Below, in pieces: positions 33,342 through 43,094 of a DNA stretch of 64,000 nucleotides. Every line of letters starts with the position of its first letter. Within the stretch, counting starts at the first letter, position 1. Both the position numbers and the translations under genes were made by a program. Location: assembly GCA_016712505.1 (NCBI GenBank), contig JADJQY010000009.1, positions 124,001-188,000 on the forward strand. The letters are read 5' to 3'. A model generated the notes under the pieces. That model did not search any database. It had not been told where the DNA came from and saw only the letters and a list, made by a program, of their open reading frames with translations. Origin of the DNA: Candidatus Eiseniibacteriota bacterium. Its GTDB lineage: Bacteria > Eisenbacteria > RBG-16-71-46 > CAIMUX01.

Positions 33342-33941
33342 CTAGGCAGGGGAGGCCGGCGGTCTCTCCGAAAGCAGCTCGCGGACCCATTGGGCGACGT
33401 TGGCGATCGGTTCGTCCGGAGGGATCACGCGGCGGAGCTTCCCCGCGCGGTCGATCAGGAAGAAGCTGGTGGTGTGATCGAAGAAGTAGCCGTTCTGCGC
33501 ATCGGCCAGAGTCTTCTCGTAGGTGACGTGGTACCTCTTCGCCGCCCGGCGGATGGAGAACTCGGCGCCGGTAAGGCCGATTCCGCGGACGCCGAAGAAC
33601 GAGAGATACTCCTCCAGGCGGGCTGGCGAATCGCGTTCCGGGTCGATGCTGACGAAGAGGAACAGCAGCTTCTGATCCAGACTGTCTGCCTCGAGCAGGT
33701 GAGCGATCGACTCCGCGCGGCCGAGCGCGGTCGGGCAGGCGCTCGGGCAGCGGGTGAACCCGAAGTAGAGCAGCTTCACCTCGTCCCGGTGCTCCTCGAA
33801 TCGGAACGGTTCGCCCGCGGTGGTCTTGAGGCCGAGTTCCCCTCCCGGGGGAAAACGATGACTCGAACCGCCCGAGCTGCAGGCCGAGACCACCAGGCAA
33901 AGACAGGCGAGCGCGAGCAGGCTCCACGCGCGGTGTCTCAT
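33342..33941 (-). CDS. SCO1/SenC copper chaperone lipoprotein
   Basis: The 199-residue thioredoxin-like protein has lipobox 'LVVSAC'. The copper/redox motif is 'GFTRCPSACPTALG' (CxxxC) and the distal ligand His is in 'FFDHTTSFFLID'. 'LLFLFVSIDPERDSPARLEEY' is also characteristic. It delivers copper to, or reduces cysteines of, the CuA site of cytochrome c oxidase. Its start overlaps the stop of the PCuAC gene (ATGA), so the two copper proteins are translationally coupled. Confidence 0.92.
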   Translation of the reverse strand: MRHRAWSLLALACLCLVVSACSSGGSSHRFPPGGELGLKTTAGEPFRFEEHRDEVKLLYFGFTRCPSACPTALGRAESIAHLLEADSLDQKLLFLFVSIDPERDSPARLEEYLSFFGVRGIGLTGAEFSIRRAAKRYHVTYEKTLADAQNGYFFDHTTSFFLIDRAGKLRRVIPPDEPIANVAQWVRELLSERPPASPA

Positions 33942-34390
33942 GACTTCCTCGACGCGCTCCTGCGGAGATCCACCACCGGCGCCACCAGCGGGACCAGCCC
34001 CTCACGGGAAAATCGCAGATCGATCCGCACCGGCGTCTCGGTGGAGAGTGGACCGGTCAACCCGATCAACATGATGTGGGTACCGCCGGGGACCAACTCC
34101 AGCACGCCACGGGGCGGGACGACGAGGAAGTCCACCTTGCGCATCGTCATCTGACCATCCGCCTCGGCCATGACGTGGAGTTCGGTCGTCTCGGCCGCGT
34201 CACTGCTCGCCGAGAGAAGCGTGTCGGGCTGGTCGGTGTCGTTGCGCAGCGTGACGAACGCTGCCGTCACCTCGCTCGAGGGGGGAAGCAGTCGCACCCA
34301 AGGGCTTTCGAGCTGGATCCGGTTCGGAGGCTGGGTGCTGTCCGCGGCAGTCAGTGCGGCGAGAACCAAGAGGGAGCTGAGCGCGATCAT
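33938..34390 (-). CDS. PCu(A)C-type periplasmic copper chaperone
   Basis: The 150-residue protein starts at ATG 34390, with GGAGG eight bases ahead; a TTG six codons upstream is not needed. A signal peptide 'LSSLLVLAALTAA' precedes a cupredoxin-like fold with the H(M)xnMx21HxM copper motif: 'ELHVMAEADGQMTMRKVDFL' followed by 'PGGTHIMLIGL'. It binds Cu(I) and hands it to oxidase assembly together with SCO1. A TonB-dependent receptor is divergent from it, so a copper import-and-delivery unit is plausible. Confidence 0.9.
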   Translation of the reverse strand: MIALSSLLVLAALTAADSTQPPNRIQLESPWVRLLPPSSEVTAAFVTLRNDTDQPDTLLSASSDAAETTELHVMAEADGQMTMRKVDFLVVPPRGVLELVPGGTHIMLIGLTGPLSTETPVRIDLRFSREGLVPLVAPVVDLRRSASRKS

Positions 34391-34550
34391 TTTCGAGACC
34401 TCCAGCAAGACGTGATGGGCCGGGATCCGCAGTGTCCCACAGCCACGCCCACAGGTCCAGCCGACCGCCGGTCGCTGCCCGCCGGATTGGGCTACGACAC
34501 CCAGCCGGCTGCAGCACCCGTGGGTTACTCCAGGTCTGGCGACCGGGCTC

Positions 34551-34580
34551 TGGTCGACCCGCGCGGGGAGCCGGTATACT
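34551..34580 (+). promoter_or_regulatory. Possible promoter of the TonB-dependent receptor gene
   Basis: TATACT at 34575-34580 with TGGTCG 18 bases upstream, 60 bases ahead of the ATG. No riboswitch-like fold was recognised in the 249-base divergent gap. Confidence 0.35.
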
Positions 34581-34639
34581 CGAAGCTACGCACGCCAGCC
34601 GATGCTCGAATCCGGACTAGACCAAGGAGCGACTGGGGC

Positions 34640-36682
34640 ATGAATCTCCGACTCCCTCTCTGCAGCATCTTCGTTCTGCTCGGTCCCGCCCTTGCGATCG
34701 CGGAACCGAGTCCATCCACTTCCGGAACCGAGGTCTATCCATTCCCCGAGGTCGTGGTGCAGGCTGCGCGGCCTCAGACCACGGTGGGAGGTGCCGGGGT
34801 GATCGAGGCGGCGGTCGACTCGTTGGCCATCCCGCCCGCGGCCACGGTCGAGGAGGTGCTGGATGCGCTGCCACTCCTCCACGTACGCAGGAACTCACGT
34901 GGGGAGGCCGAGATCTCGGCTCGCGGGTCGGAGTCGCGGCAGGTCGCGGTGCTGGTTGACGGAGTGCCGATCACCCTGGCCTGGGACGCGCGGGCCGATG
35001 TGTCGGTCATCCCGGCGACGGCACTCGAGAGTGTCACCTTCACCCGAGGCCTCGCCTCGATGTTGCACGGACCGAACGTCCTCGGAGGCGTGATCGAGGC
35101 CCGGATCGGACAGTCGCGGATCGACCAGTCGGCTGCCTCGGCCCAGTTGACCATGGGGGCCGATGACGCCGGCGCCTTCGGCACGACCGTATCGGGAGTG
35201 CTGCCCGCGCGTACCGCTTCGGCCGCCTGGCTCTTCCGGGGCGGGGTGGGATTTCGAAAGAGCGACGGCGATCCGCTGGCCAGGGGCATCGAAGAGCCGA
35301 TCGATACCGGCAACGACCTCCGGCTCAACACCGACTTCGAGAACCTGAACGGGTTCGTCTCCGCGCGCTACGAAGCGCAGGCGGGACCGTGGGCCTCTCT
35401 CTCGGCCTCCCGTTTCACCGAGGAGCGCGGCATGGCGGCGCAGCTGGGGGTGGCGGACGAGGACGCGCGCCTCTGGCGGTATCCGTTCATCGGTCGGACG
35501 CTGGCCGTGCTCTCTGCCGGGACCGGCTTTCACGCGTCCCCGCTTGGTGGTCGTGGCGACGTGGAGGCGAGCATCGGCTTCGACCATGGGCGGACCGAGA
35601 TCGACGCCTACACCAGCCGCGCGTACGATGAACTCGACACCTTTGAAAGCGGTCGCGACCAGACGATGACCGTCCGCCTGCTCGCCGATCAATCGGTCGG
35701 GGCTCGCGGAAGTCTCCGTGGGGCCCTGACCCTCTCCAACATCCGGCACGACGAGGTGATTCCGGACGGCAGGTTCGAGTACCAGCAGCGGCTCTGGAGC
35801 GCAGGGCTCGAGCATGTGCACCGCCTGGTCGAGGCGCACGGCGCGCTCAACGCCCTGAACCTCAGTGTCGGGGGAGCCTTTGATCTGGGGCAAACTCCGA
35901 AGGCAGGCGGCCGCGAGACGCTGAGAGACCTCTCGGAGTGGGGCGGACGGGTGGGCCTCTCGGCGCTGATGCATCAGGGCCGGACGACCCTCCACGCCGG
36001 CCTGAGTCGTCGGGCCAGGTTCCCTGCCCTGCGTGAGCTCTACAGCGGGGCACTCAATCGGTTCGCGCCAAACCCGGACCTCGAACCGGAGAAGCTGGTC
36101 ACGATCGAGGCAGGCGCGACGCGGCGCATCGGCCAATCCCAAGTCCAGGCGGTGGTCTTCCACAACCAGATGCGCGACGCGGTGGTGCGGACCACCCTCG
36201 AGGATCGCCGCTTCATGCGGGTGAATCGGGATGAGCTGACCAGCACCGGATTGGAGTTGGTCGGTTCGTCCCAGATCGGGCCGGTGGGACTGACCGCCAG
36301 CGGCATGGTTCAATCGGTCGACCTGACGAACACCGACGCCGACGAGTCGGCCCGTCCGGAGAATCTCCCCGAGGTGTCGGGTGACCTGTCGATCCGCTTT
36401 CCCGTCGCGCTAAAGGCCAACGGGTCCGTCTCGCTCGAGTACATCGGCGATCAGTTCGCCATCGACCCTGCGACCGGCGATGACGCGGAACTGTCGGCCG
36501 AAGCGGTGGTCGGGGCTGCGCTCGCGCGCGAGTGGCGCCTCGGCTCCGGCTGGGGTGGCCGCACCCTCCGCACCCTCGAAGCGCGGCTGGCTTGCGACAA
36601 TCTCGGAGACGTGGCACGGTACGACGCCGCAGGTCTTCCCGATCCAGGTCGGCGGCTGCGCTTCGAGCTTCGTATTCGCTGA
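34640..36682 (+). CDS. TonB-dependent outer membrane receptor
   Basis: The 680-residue protein starts at ATG 34640 with AAGGAG ten bases ahead, and has a signal peptide ending near 'ALAIA'. The plug domain (about 30-165) shows 'FPEVVVQAARPQT', 'VEEVLDALPLLHVRRNSRG', 'QVAVLVDGVPITLAWDARAD', 'IPATALESVTFTRG' and 'GPNVLGGVIEARI'. The rest has alternating beta-strands of a 22-strand barrel, including 'RFPALRELYSGALNRFAPNP' and 'NPDLEPEKLVTIEAG', and ends 'RRLRFELRIR'. It imports a metal-chelate or similar ligand using TonB energy. The neighbouring PCuAC and SCO1 genes hint at copper; no ligand-specific motif is seen. Upstream in-frame codons are not conserved-looking. Confidence 0.9.
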   Translation: MNLRLPLCSIFVLLGPALAIAEPSPSTSGTEVYPFPEVVVQAARPQTTVGGAGVIEAAVDSLAIPPAATVEEVLDALPLLHVRRNSRGEAEISARGSESRQVAVLVDGVPITLAWDARADVSVIPATALESVTFTRGLASMLHGPNVLGGVIEARIGQSRIDQSAASAQLTMGADDAGAFGTTVSGVLPARTASAAWLFRGGVGFRKSDGDPLARGIEEPIDTGNDLRLNTDFENLNGFVSARYEAQAGPWASLSASRFTEERGMAAQLGVADEDARLWRYPFIGRTLAVLSAGTGFHASPLGGRGDVEASIGFDHGRTEIDAYTSRAYDELDTFESGRDQTMTVRLLADQSVGARGSLRGALTLSNIRHDEVIPDGRFEYQQRLWSAGLEHVHRLVEAHGALNALNLSVGGAFDLGQTPKAGGRETLRDLSEWGGRVGLSALMHQGRTTLHAGLSRRARFPALRELYSGALNRFAPNPDLEPEKLVTIEAGATRRIGQSQVQAVVFHNQMRDAVVRTTLEDRRFMRVNRDELTSTGLELVGSSQIGPVGLTASGMVQSVDLTNTDADESARPENLPEVSGDLSIRFPVALKANGSVSLEYIGDQFAIDPATGDDAELSAEAVVGAALAREWRLGSGWGGRTLRTLEARLACDNLGDVARYDAAGLPDPGRRLRFELRIR

Positions 36683-36702
36683 CCCGGCGCCTCCAACCTG
36701 CA

Positions 36703-39700
36703 TCATCGGAGAATGACCAGCCTGCGCACGTGTTGGCTGTTCCGCAGAACGGTTTCCAGGAAGTAGACCCCTGCGGCGAGGCTCGATCGACGAATCTCGT
36801 CAACCGGCCAGGCGAGTTCGTGGCGACCGGCGTCGAGATCTCGCGCGAGCAGGCGTGAGACCTCCCGACCGTCGGACCCCAGGAGGCGCATCGAGACGGC
36901 GGCAGCCGAGCCAAGTTGCAATTCGACTCTGAGTTCGTCCCGAATCGGCACCGCGCCTAGCAGTCGGAGATGGTCGACGGCCGGCCCGTGGGATGGGCCT
37001 GTGGCCTCGGTGGGCGGGCCGAGGACCGTGACGGTGTTCTCGGCCAGGGAGTGCACCGCCGGATCGGAGAACGACGTCGCCTGGACCGACAGGGTGTCCT
37101 GCTCCCCAGCGGCCGCTCCGTTCGGGATCACCACCGAGAGTTCGAACTCCACCGAGCCTCCGGCATCGACCGCCACGAGGTCGGGGTTGTTCAGCATCTC
37201 CCAGCCGTGGGCGCTCTCGGCGGCAATGCCAAACAGATCCGGGGCGTTCCCCAGGTTCTGGAGCTCCCAGCTCAGGAGAACCGTGTCTCCCGGTGCGCCG
37301 AGCCCGAAGCCGAGCGGCAGCAAACTGCAGGAGACGGTCGGCGACCCGCTCACCCCAGGAGAATTGGAAGTCCCCGACCGAAGGGTCACTTCATCGAGCG
37401 TGCGTAGCGCCAGCGAGTAGCTCTGGAACGCCGAAGGGAGGTCGACGGTGGCGACCTGGCTGGCGCCGGCATCCGCCGGTTGCAGCGTGGTACTGGCGGA
37501 ACTCAGGTCGCGCGGGTCGAGGCGAAGCGCGCTTTCCCAGTCGCTCTCGCTGGTGATCAGGCCGCGGGCAAACCGAAGCTCGAAAATGTTGGCCCGGGTG
37601 TCCGTGGGGGGAGAAGCGGAGAGAGGATTCTCGTCCGGGGCGGTAAGGGCGAGCGAAACGCGGTTGCTCCCCGGGACGCGGGCGACGGCGAGGTCGGTCA
37701 CGGCAGCTGGAGATTCCGCGTCGTGGGCGACCACGGTGATGTCGTCGATGTTGAGCTGGCCGTTGAAGTCGGTCTCTTCAACGAACTCGATGAAGACCAC
37801 ATCGTGTCCGACGAACGCGGAGAGATCGATCTCCATCGATCCACTGCCGACCGGGATGGGGCCGAGGTTCGTCTTGGTTCCGTTGGCGTCGATCCGAACG
37901 CGGCAGAAGTCACCACTCGGGCTGCAGTTGAACGCCCGATGACAGAACCAGAAGCGCAGGGTCGCATCGGTGTACTCGCTCCAGTCCATCGCCGGCGTGG
38001 CCATGACATTGATCCGCTCGATGAAGCCGTTGCAGGGAGCGCCGATCGCGGGATGGGTGGAGAGAGCGAGCCCGCCGGTGCCATGGTTCCCGCAGGGGCC
38101 GGCCGGATCGGAGACTACGGACCAGCTATCGGTGATGGTGTAGACCCCTGGGCTGTGCACGCGGCTGCCCGTATCGAAGTCCTCGACGAAGTTGACCAGC
38201 TCGATGTCCTCGACCTCGCCGAAGTCGGCCGTGGCGCCAGGAGATGCATGGGCTGCCCCGTAGTTGAGCCGAGTCCGGATCCGGAGGGGATTGCCCAGGA
38301 TGTGCTCATCGACCGGGGTGAAGGGGATGGAGATCAGTTTCGAGTTTCCCGGCCAGGAGGGCGGGGTCTCGCGATGGTCCACGACCACATGCTCAGCGGC
38401 AGCGCCGGCCTCGAACAGACCGTCGGAATCCCAATCGACCCAGGTGTCGACGTGCAGTTGCTTGTCGGGGGAGGCGGAGTAGCGAGGTCCATCACGGCGA
38501 GAGACCGAGAGGAGGAGTTCCAACTCCGGCGTGGTGGAGCCGAGGTGCGGGGGAAGAAACGGCAGGTGCGAGTAGGTCTGGGGAAGCAGGCCATCGTCGT
38601 GGCCGTCCGCGTGATCCGGCGCGCCCAGATTGGGGCGGAGGTCACCGTCGCCGGTGACATCGTGAACCGAGTTCTCGTGCGAGGCGTCACGTCCTAGCCA
38701 CTCCCAGGCAAAGTTGAGGTGCCGCGCACTGTCGTACGGGGGTGGTGCGTCGCTCCAATCCTCGAGGAGAGGGAACGAGATCGAACCTTCTCCGTCGCGT
38801 GCCGCGTCGGGGTCGTTCAGGGGAGTCGCATGGCTCCGGAGATACCGTTCGATCTCTGGCGGTCGCATATCCGGGTTCCGTTCGATCAGGACCGCGGCAA
38901 CTCCGGAAACGAACGGCGCTGCCTGGGATGTGCCTTCGTAGTCTGCGTACCCGCCCCCTGGCACCGTGCTCCAGACGCCCACTCCGGGGGCGACCAGGTC
39001 GAGTTCGGGGCCGCTGTTCGAGAAGGTTGGAACATGCGCGAGAGTGTCGACTGCCCCGACCGCGATCACCTCCGGGTACCTGGCCGGGTAACTCAGGGAG
39101 TCCGCCCCGTCGTTGCCGGCCGCCGCCACGACGACCGCCCCCTTCCGAATCGCGTACTGGATTGCGCTGCGGACGGCGTTCGAAGGATCCACTCCCCCAA
39201 GGCTCAGGTTGATCACCTTGGCCTCCTGATCTGCCGCCCACTGGATTGCCTCGGCCAGATCGGAGTAGCTGCCCGGACACTGGTCTCCCGCGTTGCAGTC
39301 GAGCGCCCTGACGACGAGGATCGAGCCGCCGTAGGCCACGCCTGCGATCCCCTGGTCGTTGGCCGACGCGGCGGCGATTCCGGCGACGTGAGTGCCGTGG
39401 CCGTAAAGGGCGGCCCCACTGCCGCTGTCCGTCGGCGTGGAGTCGTCGTCGACGAAGTCCTTCCCGACGGGATGGATGTTGTCGGCCAGGTCAGGGTGTG
39501 GGGCGCTCCAGTCGTCGATCCCGGTATCCACTACCGCGATCCGGACACCCGCCCCGGGAAGTGCGCCCTGCCGCCAGAGCCAGGGAATTCCGGTGGCGAA
39601 CAGGCCCCATTGATTCTCCCCGCCCGCCAAGCTAGCTCCCAGCGGGCGGGTCATCGGATCCTGAGGGAGGTCGTGGATCCCGAGAGCGTGGTAGTACGCG

Positions 39701-40002
39701 TTCGGTTCGGCCCAGACCACGTCACTCTCGCGTCGCAGCCTGGCCAGCGCCCCGGTCAGGTCGGCCGCGGTCGTGGGTCGGAGCGTGGCGTATGCGAGGG
39801 TCGAGTTCTCTGCGACCAAGGAGGTCCCACACCGCGCCATGAGGCTGGCGCGACCGTCCGGGTCTGCTGATTCGGAGAATCGCACCAGAATTCCGTCGGG
39901 TAGCGGATAGATCGAGCGTTCCACGGCCTGGGCGTCGCCCGAGATCGCGCCGAGGGCCAAGGATGACAGACAAAGCAGCATTCGGCGTGTGATCGGCAGC
40001 AT
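36703..40002 (-). CDS. Secreted subtilisin-family (S8) protease with GEVED domain and sorting tail
   Basis: The 1099-residue protein starts at ATG 40002 with GGAGGAGG eight bases ahead; the signal peptide ends near 'GDAQA'. An inhibitor-type propeptide (about 28-115) is followed by the S8 domain: Asp in 'IAVVDTGIDD', His in 'YGHGTHVAGIAAA', oxyanion Asn in 'VVAAAGNDG', and Ser in 'YEGTSQAAPFVSG' (Gln where Met is usual). Next comes a GEVED domain, from 'DWSDAPPPYDSARHL' through 'HVDTWVDWDSDGLF' to 'TADFGEVEDIELV'. Then a jelly-roll-like segment with paired cysteines, Fn3-like modules, and a short sorting-type end ('LLGSDGREVSRLL', 'GVYFLET'). It is expected to act on extracellular proteins. 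The open frame runs 92 codons upstream, into the end of the neighbouring kinase gene, so the ATG is preferred. Confidence 0.9.
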   Translation of the reverse strand: MLPITRRMLLCLSSLALGAISGDAQAVERSIYPLPDGILVRFSESADPDGRASLMARCGTSLVAENSTLAYATLRPTTAADLTGALARLRRESDVVWAEPNAYYHALGIHDLPQDPMTRPLGASLAGGENQWGLFATGIPWLWRQGALPGAGVRIAVVDTGIDDWSAPHPDLADNIHPVGKDFVDDDSTPTDSGSGAALYGHGTHVAGIAAASANDQGIAGVAYGGSILVVRALDCNAGDQCPGSYSDLAEAIQWAADQEAKVINLSLGGVDPSNAVRSAIQYAIRKGAVVVAAAGNDGADSLSYPARYPEVIAVGAVDTLAHVPTFSNSGPELDLVAPGVGVWSTVPGGGYADYEGTSQAAPFVSGVAAVLIERNPDMRPPEIERYLRSHATPLNDPDAARDGEGSISFPLLEDWSDAPPPYDSARHLNFAWEWLGRDASHENSVHDVTGDGDLRPNLGAPDHADGHDDGLLPQTYSHLPFLPPHLGSTTPELELLLSVSRRDGPRYSASPDKQLHVDTWVDWDSDGLFEAGAAAEHVVVDHRETPPSWPGNSKLISIPFTPVDEHILGNPLRIRTRLNYGAAHASPGATADFGEVEDIELVNFVEDFDTGSRVHSPGVYTITDSWSVVSDPAGPCGNHGTGGLALSTHPAIGAPCNGFIERINVMATPAMDWSEYTDATLRFWFCHRAFNCSPSGDFCRVRIDANGTKTNLGPIPVGSGSMEIDLSAFVGHDVVFIEFVEETDFNGQLNIDDITVVAHDAESPAAVTDLAVARVPGSNRVSLALTAPDENPLSASPPTDTRANIFELRFARGLITSESDWESALRLDPRDLSSASTTLQPADAGASQVATVDLPSAFQSYSLALRTLDEVTLRSGTSNSPGVSGSPTVSCSLLPLGFGLGAPGDTVLLSWELQNLGNAPDLFGIAAESAHGWEMLNNPDLVAVDAGGSVEFELSVVIPNGAAAGEQDTLSVQATSFSDPAVHSLAENTVTVLGPPTEATGPSHGPAVDHLRLLGAVPIRDELRVELQLGSAAAVSMRLLGSDGREVSRLLARDLDAGRHELAWPVDEIRRSSLAAGVYFLETVLRNSQHVRRLVILR

Positions 40003-40073
40003 GGTTGATTCCTCCTCCAACGTAGAGGGGAAAACCGCGACTCGGCGGGACAAGAATCTTCTCGGGTCTGGAA

Positions 40074-42337
40074 CTACCGGCCGGCGGAGTTCAAGCGGAG
40101 TCTCCGGGCGAGTTCGATCAGGCGAAGGCCGCCCGGACTCGTCGGGTTGTCCGCGGCCAAACTGTCCGCCAGGGCAATCACCGGGCCGCGATCCGGGAAG
40201 CGGAGCGCGACATCGAGGGCGGTGCGGGCCAACCACTCGGTCCGGCCCCGATCGGCCCGAAGGGCGTGGAGCAGGCACCGTTTCGCCTCCGCCAGGTGGT
40301 AGGCCTCTGGATGTGCCGCGTAGGCGGTGTCACAGCCGTGGCAGGTGTTCCTCGAGGCCCCGGAGCGCAGATTGGCCAGCATTGACCAGGCCTTGGATCG
40401 CGCCGGATCGAGGCGGAGCGCACGCTCGTAGGCGTCGATCGCCGGCAAGAGCTGATGGTCGACATCGTGGGCGTACCCCAGCTGATACCAGGCCTCCGCG
40501 TGGTCAGGGCGAACCGAGATGACCCGGCGCAGGAGATCGCGTGCCGGGCCGCCTCGACCCGCGTTGCCGAGCAGCGTCGCCTCCAGGAGCATCAGTTCAA
40601 CGCTACTGGAGTCGCCCTGGCTGCGTGCGCGCCGGACCGCGACCAGCCCGCCCTCGAGGTCGCGGCGAGCCAGGCCGAGTGCCGCAGTCTCTGCCCAAAA
40701 ATCCGGCGACAGGGAGTCGACCCGCGCCGCACCGCGCAGTGCCTCCCTTGCGCGCCGATTGTCACCCTGCAGTCGGTAGTACTGTGCCAATCGGAGAGGG
40801 AGCCGCAGGCTCCAGGGTAGCTCTTCCATGCTGCGTCGTAACTGGCTCTCGAACTCCGATCCATCGGGTGGCTTGCCCGGGAGCAGGGAGACGAGCGCGC
40901 GGCCGATCACCCCCTCCTCGGCGTCTGCGCTTCGAAGCGCGGCACGAAGGGACGCGCTATCCTGACCCGCGAAAGCGCCAAAGGCTCGTACTATTGCCCG
41001 TTCCCGGGCTGAGAGAGTTCCCGTCGCGCGCGGCTCGAGGTGCGCCCGGAGGGCCCTCGCCTGGGGCTCCTTGGGGTCGCTGGCCAGGGCGGTACGTACC
41101 TGCTCCCGTGCCGTGAGCGTATCGCCGTCGAGGTAGCGCGCCAACGCGAGTCGAAAATGCGCATCGGCCTCGATCCGACGCGACCTCGCCTCCTCTCGGC
41201 GGTGCTGGCTCCATCCGACTGCGGCCAGGGAGACCAGGGTGAGCGCCAGCAGGACGGACGCTGCGGTGACCCCACGGCCAAGAGGAGAGCTGGGGATCAC
41301 GGTTCGTGGCGGGCGAGCCAGCACTCGCTCGCCCTGTAGAAATCGGGTCAGGTCGTCGGCCAAAGCGGCCGCGGTCTGATACCGGTCGTCCGGTCGCGGG
41401 GCGAGCGCCTGCTGTACGATTTTCTCCAGTCGACGATCGATGCTGGAGTCGGTCCGGCGTGGCGGGATCACACCCCCCGCAGCAGCCTGGCGGATCAGTT
41501 CCTCGCGAGAACGGGAGCCGCGGGCGGGTCGTCGAGTCAGGAGTTCGAACAGAATCAGGCCGAGCGCGTAGACGTCACTGCGCGCGTCGGCGGTACCTTC
41601 GCGCACCTGCTCCGGCGCCATGTAACGTGGAGTGCCGAGGATCTCGCCGGTCAGGGTGAGGGCTGAGAGATCCTCACTCTGGCTCAGCCCGAAGTCGAAC
41701 AGCACGGGTTCCCCATCGGGCGCACGATCACGTTGCTTGGCTTCAGGTCGCGGTGGATGACCCCGTTTTGGTGCGCGTGTTCCACTGCCCGGGTGAGCTT
41801 TGCCACCAGTGTGACCGCGCTATCACGTTCCAGGCTGGAGACCATCTGATCGAGCGGTAGCCCATCGATCAGATCAATCACGATGTACGGAGCGCCGAGA
41901 TGCGCTCCGGTGTCGACCACCCGCACGATGTTTGGATGATCGAGTCCGGCCAGGTTCTGCATCTCGCGCACCAGTCGGTCGGTGCCGCGGCCGGAGGGCG
42001 ACATGGGGGAGTGATGAAGCTTGAGGGCCATCCTTTCGCCGGCTTGTTCCACCTCGTAGACGATGCCCATCCCTCCGCGTCCGAGCTCCCGGCGCACGCG
42101 GTAGGGCCCGATCTGGGCCGGGAGTTCCATCGGCCCAGGCAGGAGGCGATCCACCTCGATTGCCGCCTCGATCGCGGTCCGGAGCTCCTCTCGATCGCGG
42201 TCGGTCGCCGGATTCGGCAGCGGAGGTCCCCCTGCGCCGAGATACGCCGTCACGAAGCTGGCCGGATCCTGTCCGGAGTCAAGCTCACGCAACTCGAGGA
42301 ACCGCGTGACTCCGGTTTCGATCTCCTCCGGGGTCAT
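40074..42337 (-). CDS. Membrane Ser/Thr kinase with TPR region, frameshifted near 41717
   Basis: The N-terminal frame (42337 to 41684) encodes 'GPYRVRRELGRGGMGIVYEV', 'ERMALKLHH' and 'HQNGVIHRDLKPSNVIVRP' and then runs off. The next frame (41705 to 40074) continues exactly with 'LFDFGLSQSEDLS' and 'GTPRYMAPEQVREG'. Adding one G near 41714-41720 restores 'VRPDGEPVLFDFGLS', so the gene is one kinase of about 754 residues. A membrane segment ('VTAASVLLALTLVSLAAVGW') separates the kinase from a long TPR-like tail ('YYRLQGDNRRAREALRGAAR', 'YQLGYAHDVDHQLLPAIDAY'). It overlaps the ECF sigma gene by 4 bases, so the pair is one regulatory unit. Confidence 0.8.
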
Positions 42338-42930
42338 GGCGTAGATCGGAGGGCGAGAGCGAGGCGCGCCAGAGCGCGATTGTGGATCTTTGAAGTCGCC
42401 TCAGGTGACTTGCCCAGGATCTCTGCCGTCTCGAGGTTCGATAGCCCCTCGATGCGCCGCAGCAGCACCACCTCGCGCATCTCCTCGGGGAGATGGAGAA
42501 GCGCCCGCTCCAGAGCTTCGTATCGTCCGTCGTCGTGGTAGCCCGGTTCGGCTCCCTCGGGGGCCGCATGACGAGCGATCAGCGCGTCGCTCAATGGCAC
42601 CTCCCCTTGGCGCTTGCGCGCGCCATAGTAGTCCGCCTTGTTGCGGATCTTGTTCAGCGCGCAGGTGTGCAGGTAGTGATTCAGGGCGCGATCGTGCTGA
42701 GGGTGGAACCGCGCCAGGTCAGTTAGAGCGTCCTTGAAGACCGACTGCAGGATGTCTTCCGAGCCCAGCCGTGCGCGCAACGCCGGGCCAAGTCGGCAGC
42801 GGATGGAGAGGATGAGCTGATCGCGATACCGGTGGTAAAGCGCGGTCCAAGCAGAATCCTCTCCCGCCTGGATTCTCCTCAGGAGCAGGATCGACTCTTC
42901 CGGCCGGGCCGGATCTTCAGGTGCCGTCAC
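42334..42930 (-). CDS. ECF-type RNA polymerase sigma factor paired with a kinase
   Basis: The 198-residue protein starts at GTG 42930 with GGAGG ahead. Region 2 includes 'ALYHRYRDQLILSIRCRLG' and 'SEDILQSVFKDALTDLARF'; region 4 includes 'LERALLHLPEEMREVVLLRR' followed by 'IEGLSNLETAEILGKSPEAT'. No anti-sigma gene follows; instead a Ser/Thr kinase starts inside its stop codon. Kinase-controlled ECF factors are known in FCB and PVC bacteria, so activation by phosphorylation is the likely mechanism. Confidence 0.87.
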   Translation of the reverse strand: MTAPEDPARPEESILLLRRIQAGEDSAWTALYHRYRDQLILSIRCRLGPALRARLGSEDILQSVFKDALTDLARFHPQHDRALNHYLHTCALNKIRNKADYYGARKRQGEVPLSDALIARHAAPEGAEPGYHDDGRYEALERALLHLPEEMREVVLLRRIEGLSNLETAEILGKSPEATSKIHNRALARLALALRSTP

Positions 42931-43094
42931 GCCGCCTCCGCCGGGATTGTGCGTCGTCGATCGCCTGACTCGGACGAGCTTGAGGATACCACGATGTCGC
43001 AAACACGTCGTGCCGGCTTGATCCGGGCCCCAGAGGATGCGACCATAGGGGTGATCCCGCCCGTCGCCCGACCGACTACACCCGAGAGGTACCG

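Noticed and set aside
34391..34639. Possible cobalamin riboswitch upstream of the TonB-dependent receptor
   Set aside because: The conserved riboswitch blocks could not be found on either strand.
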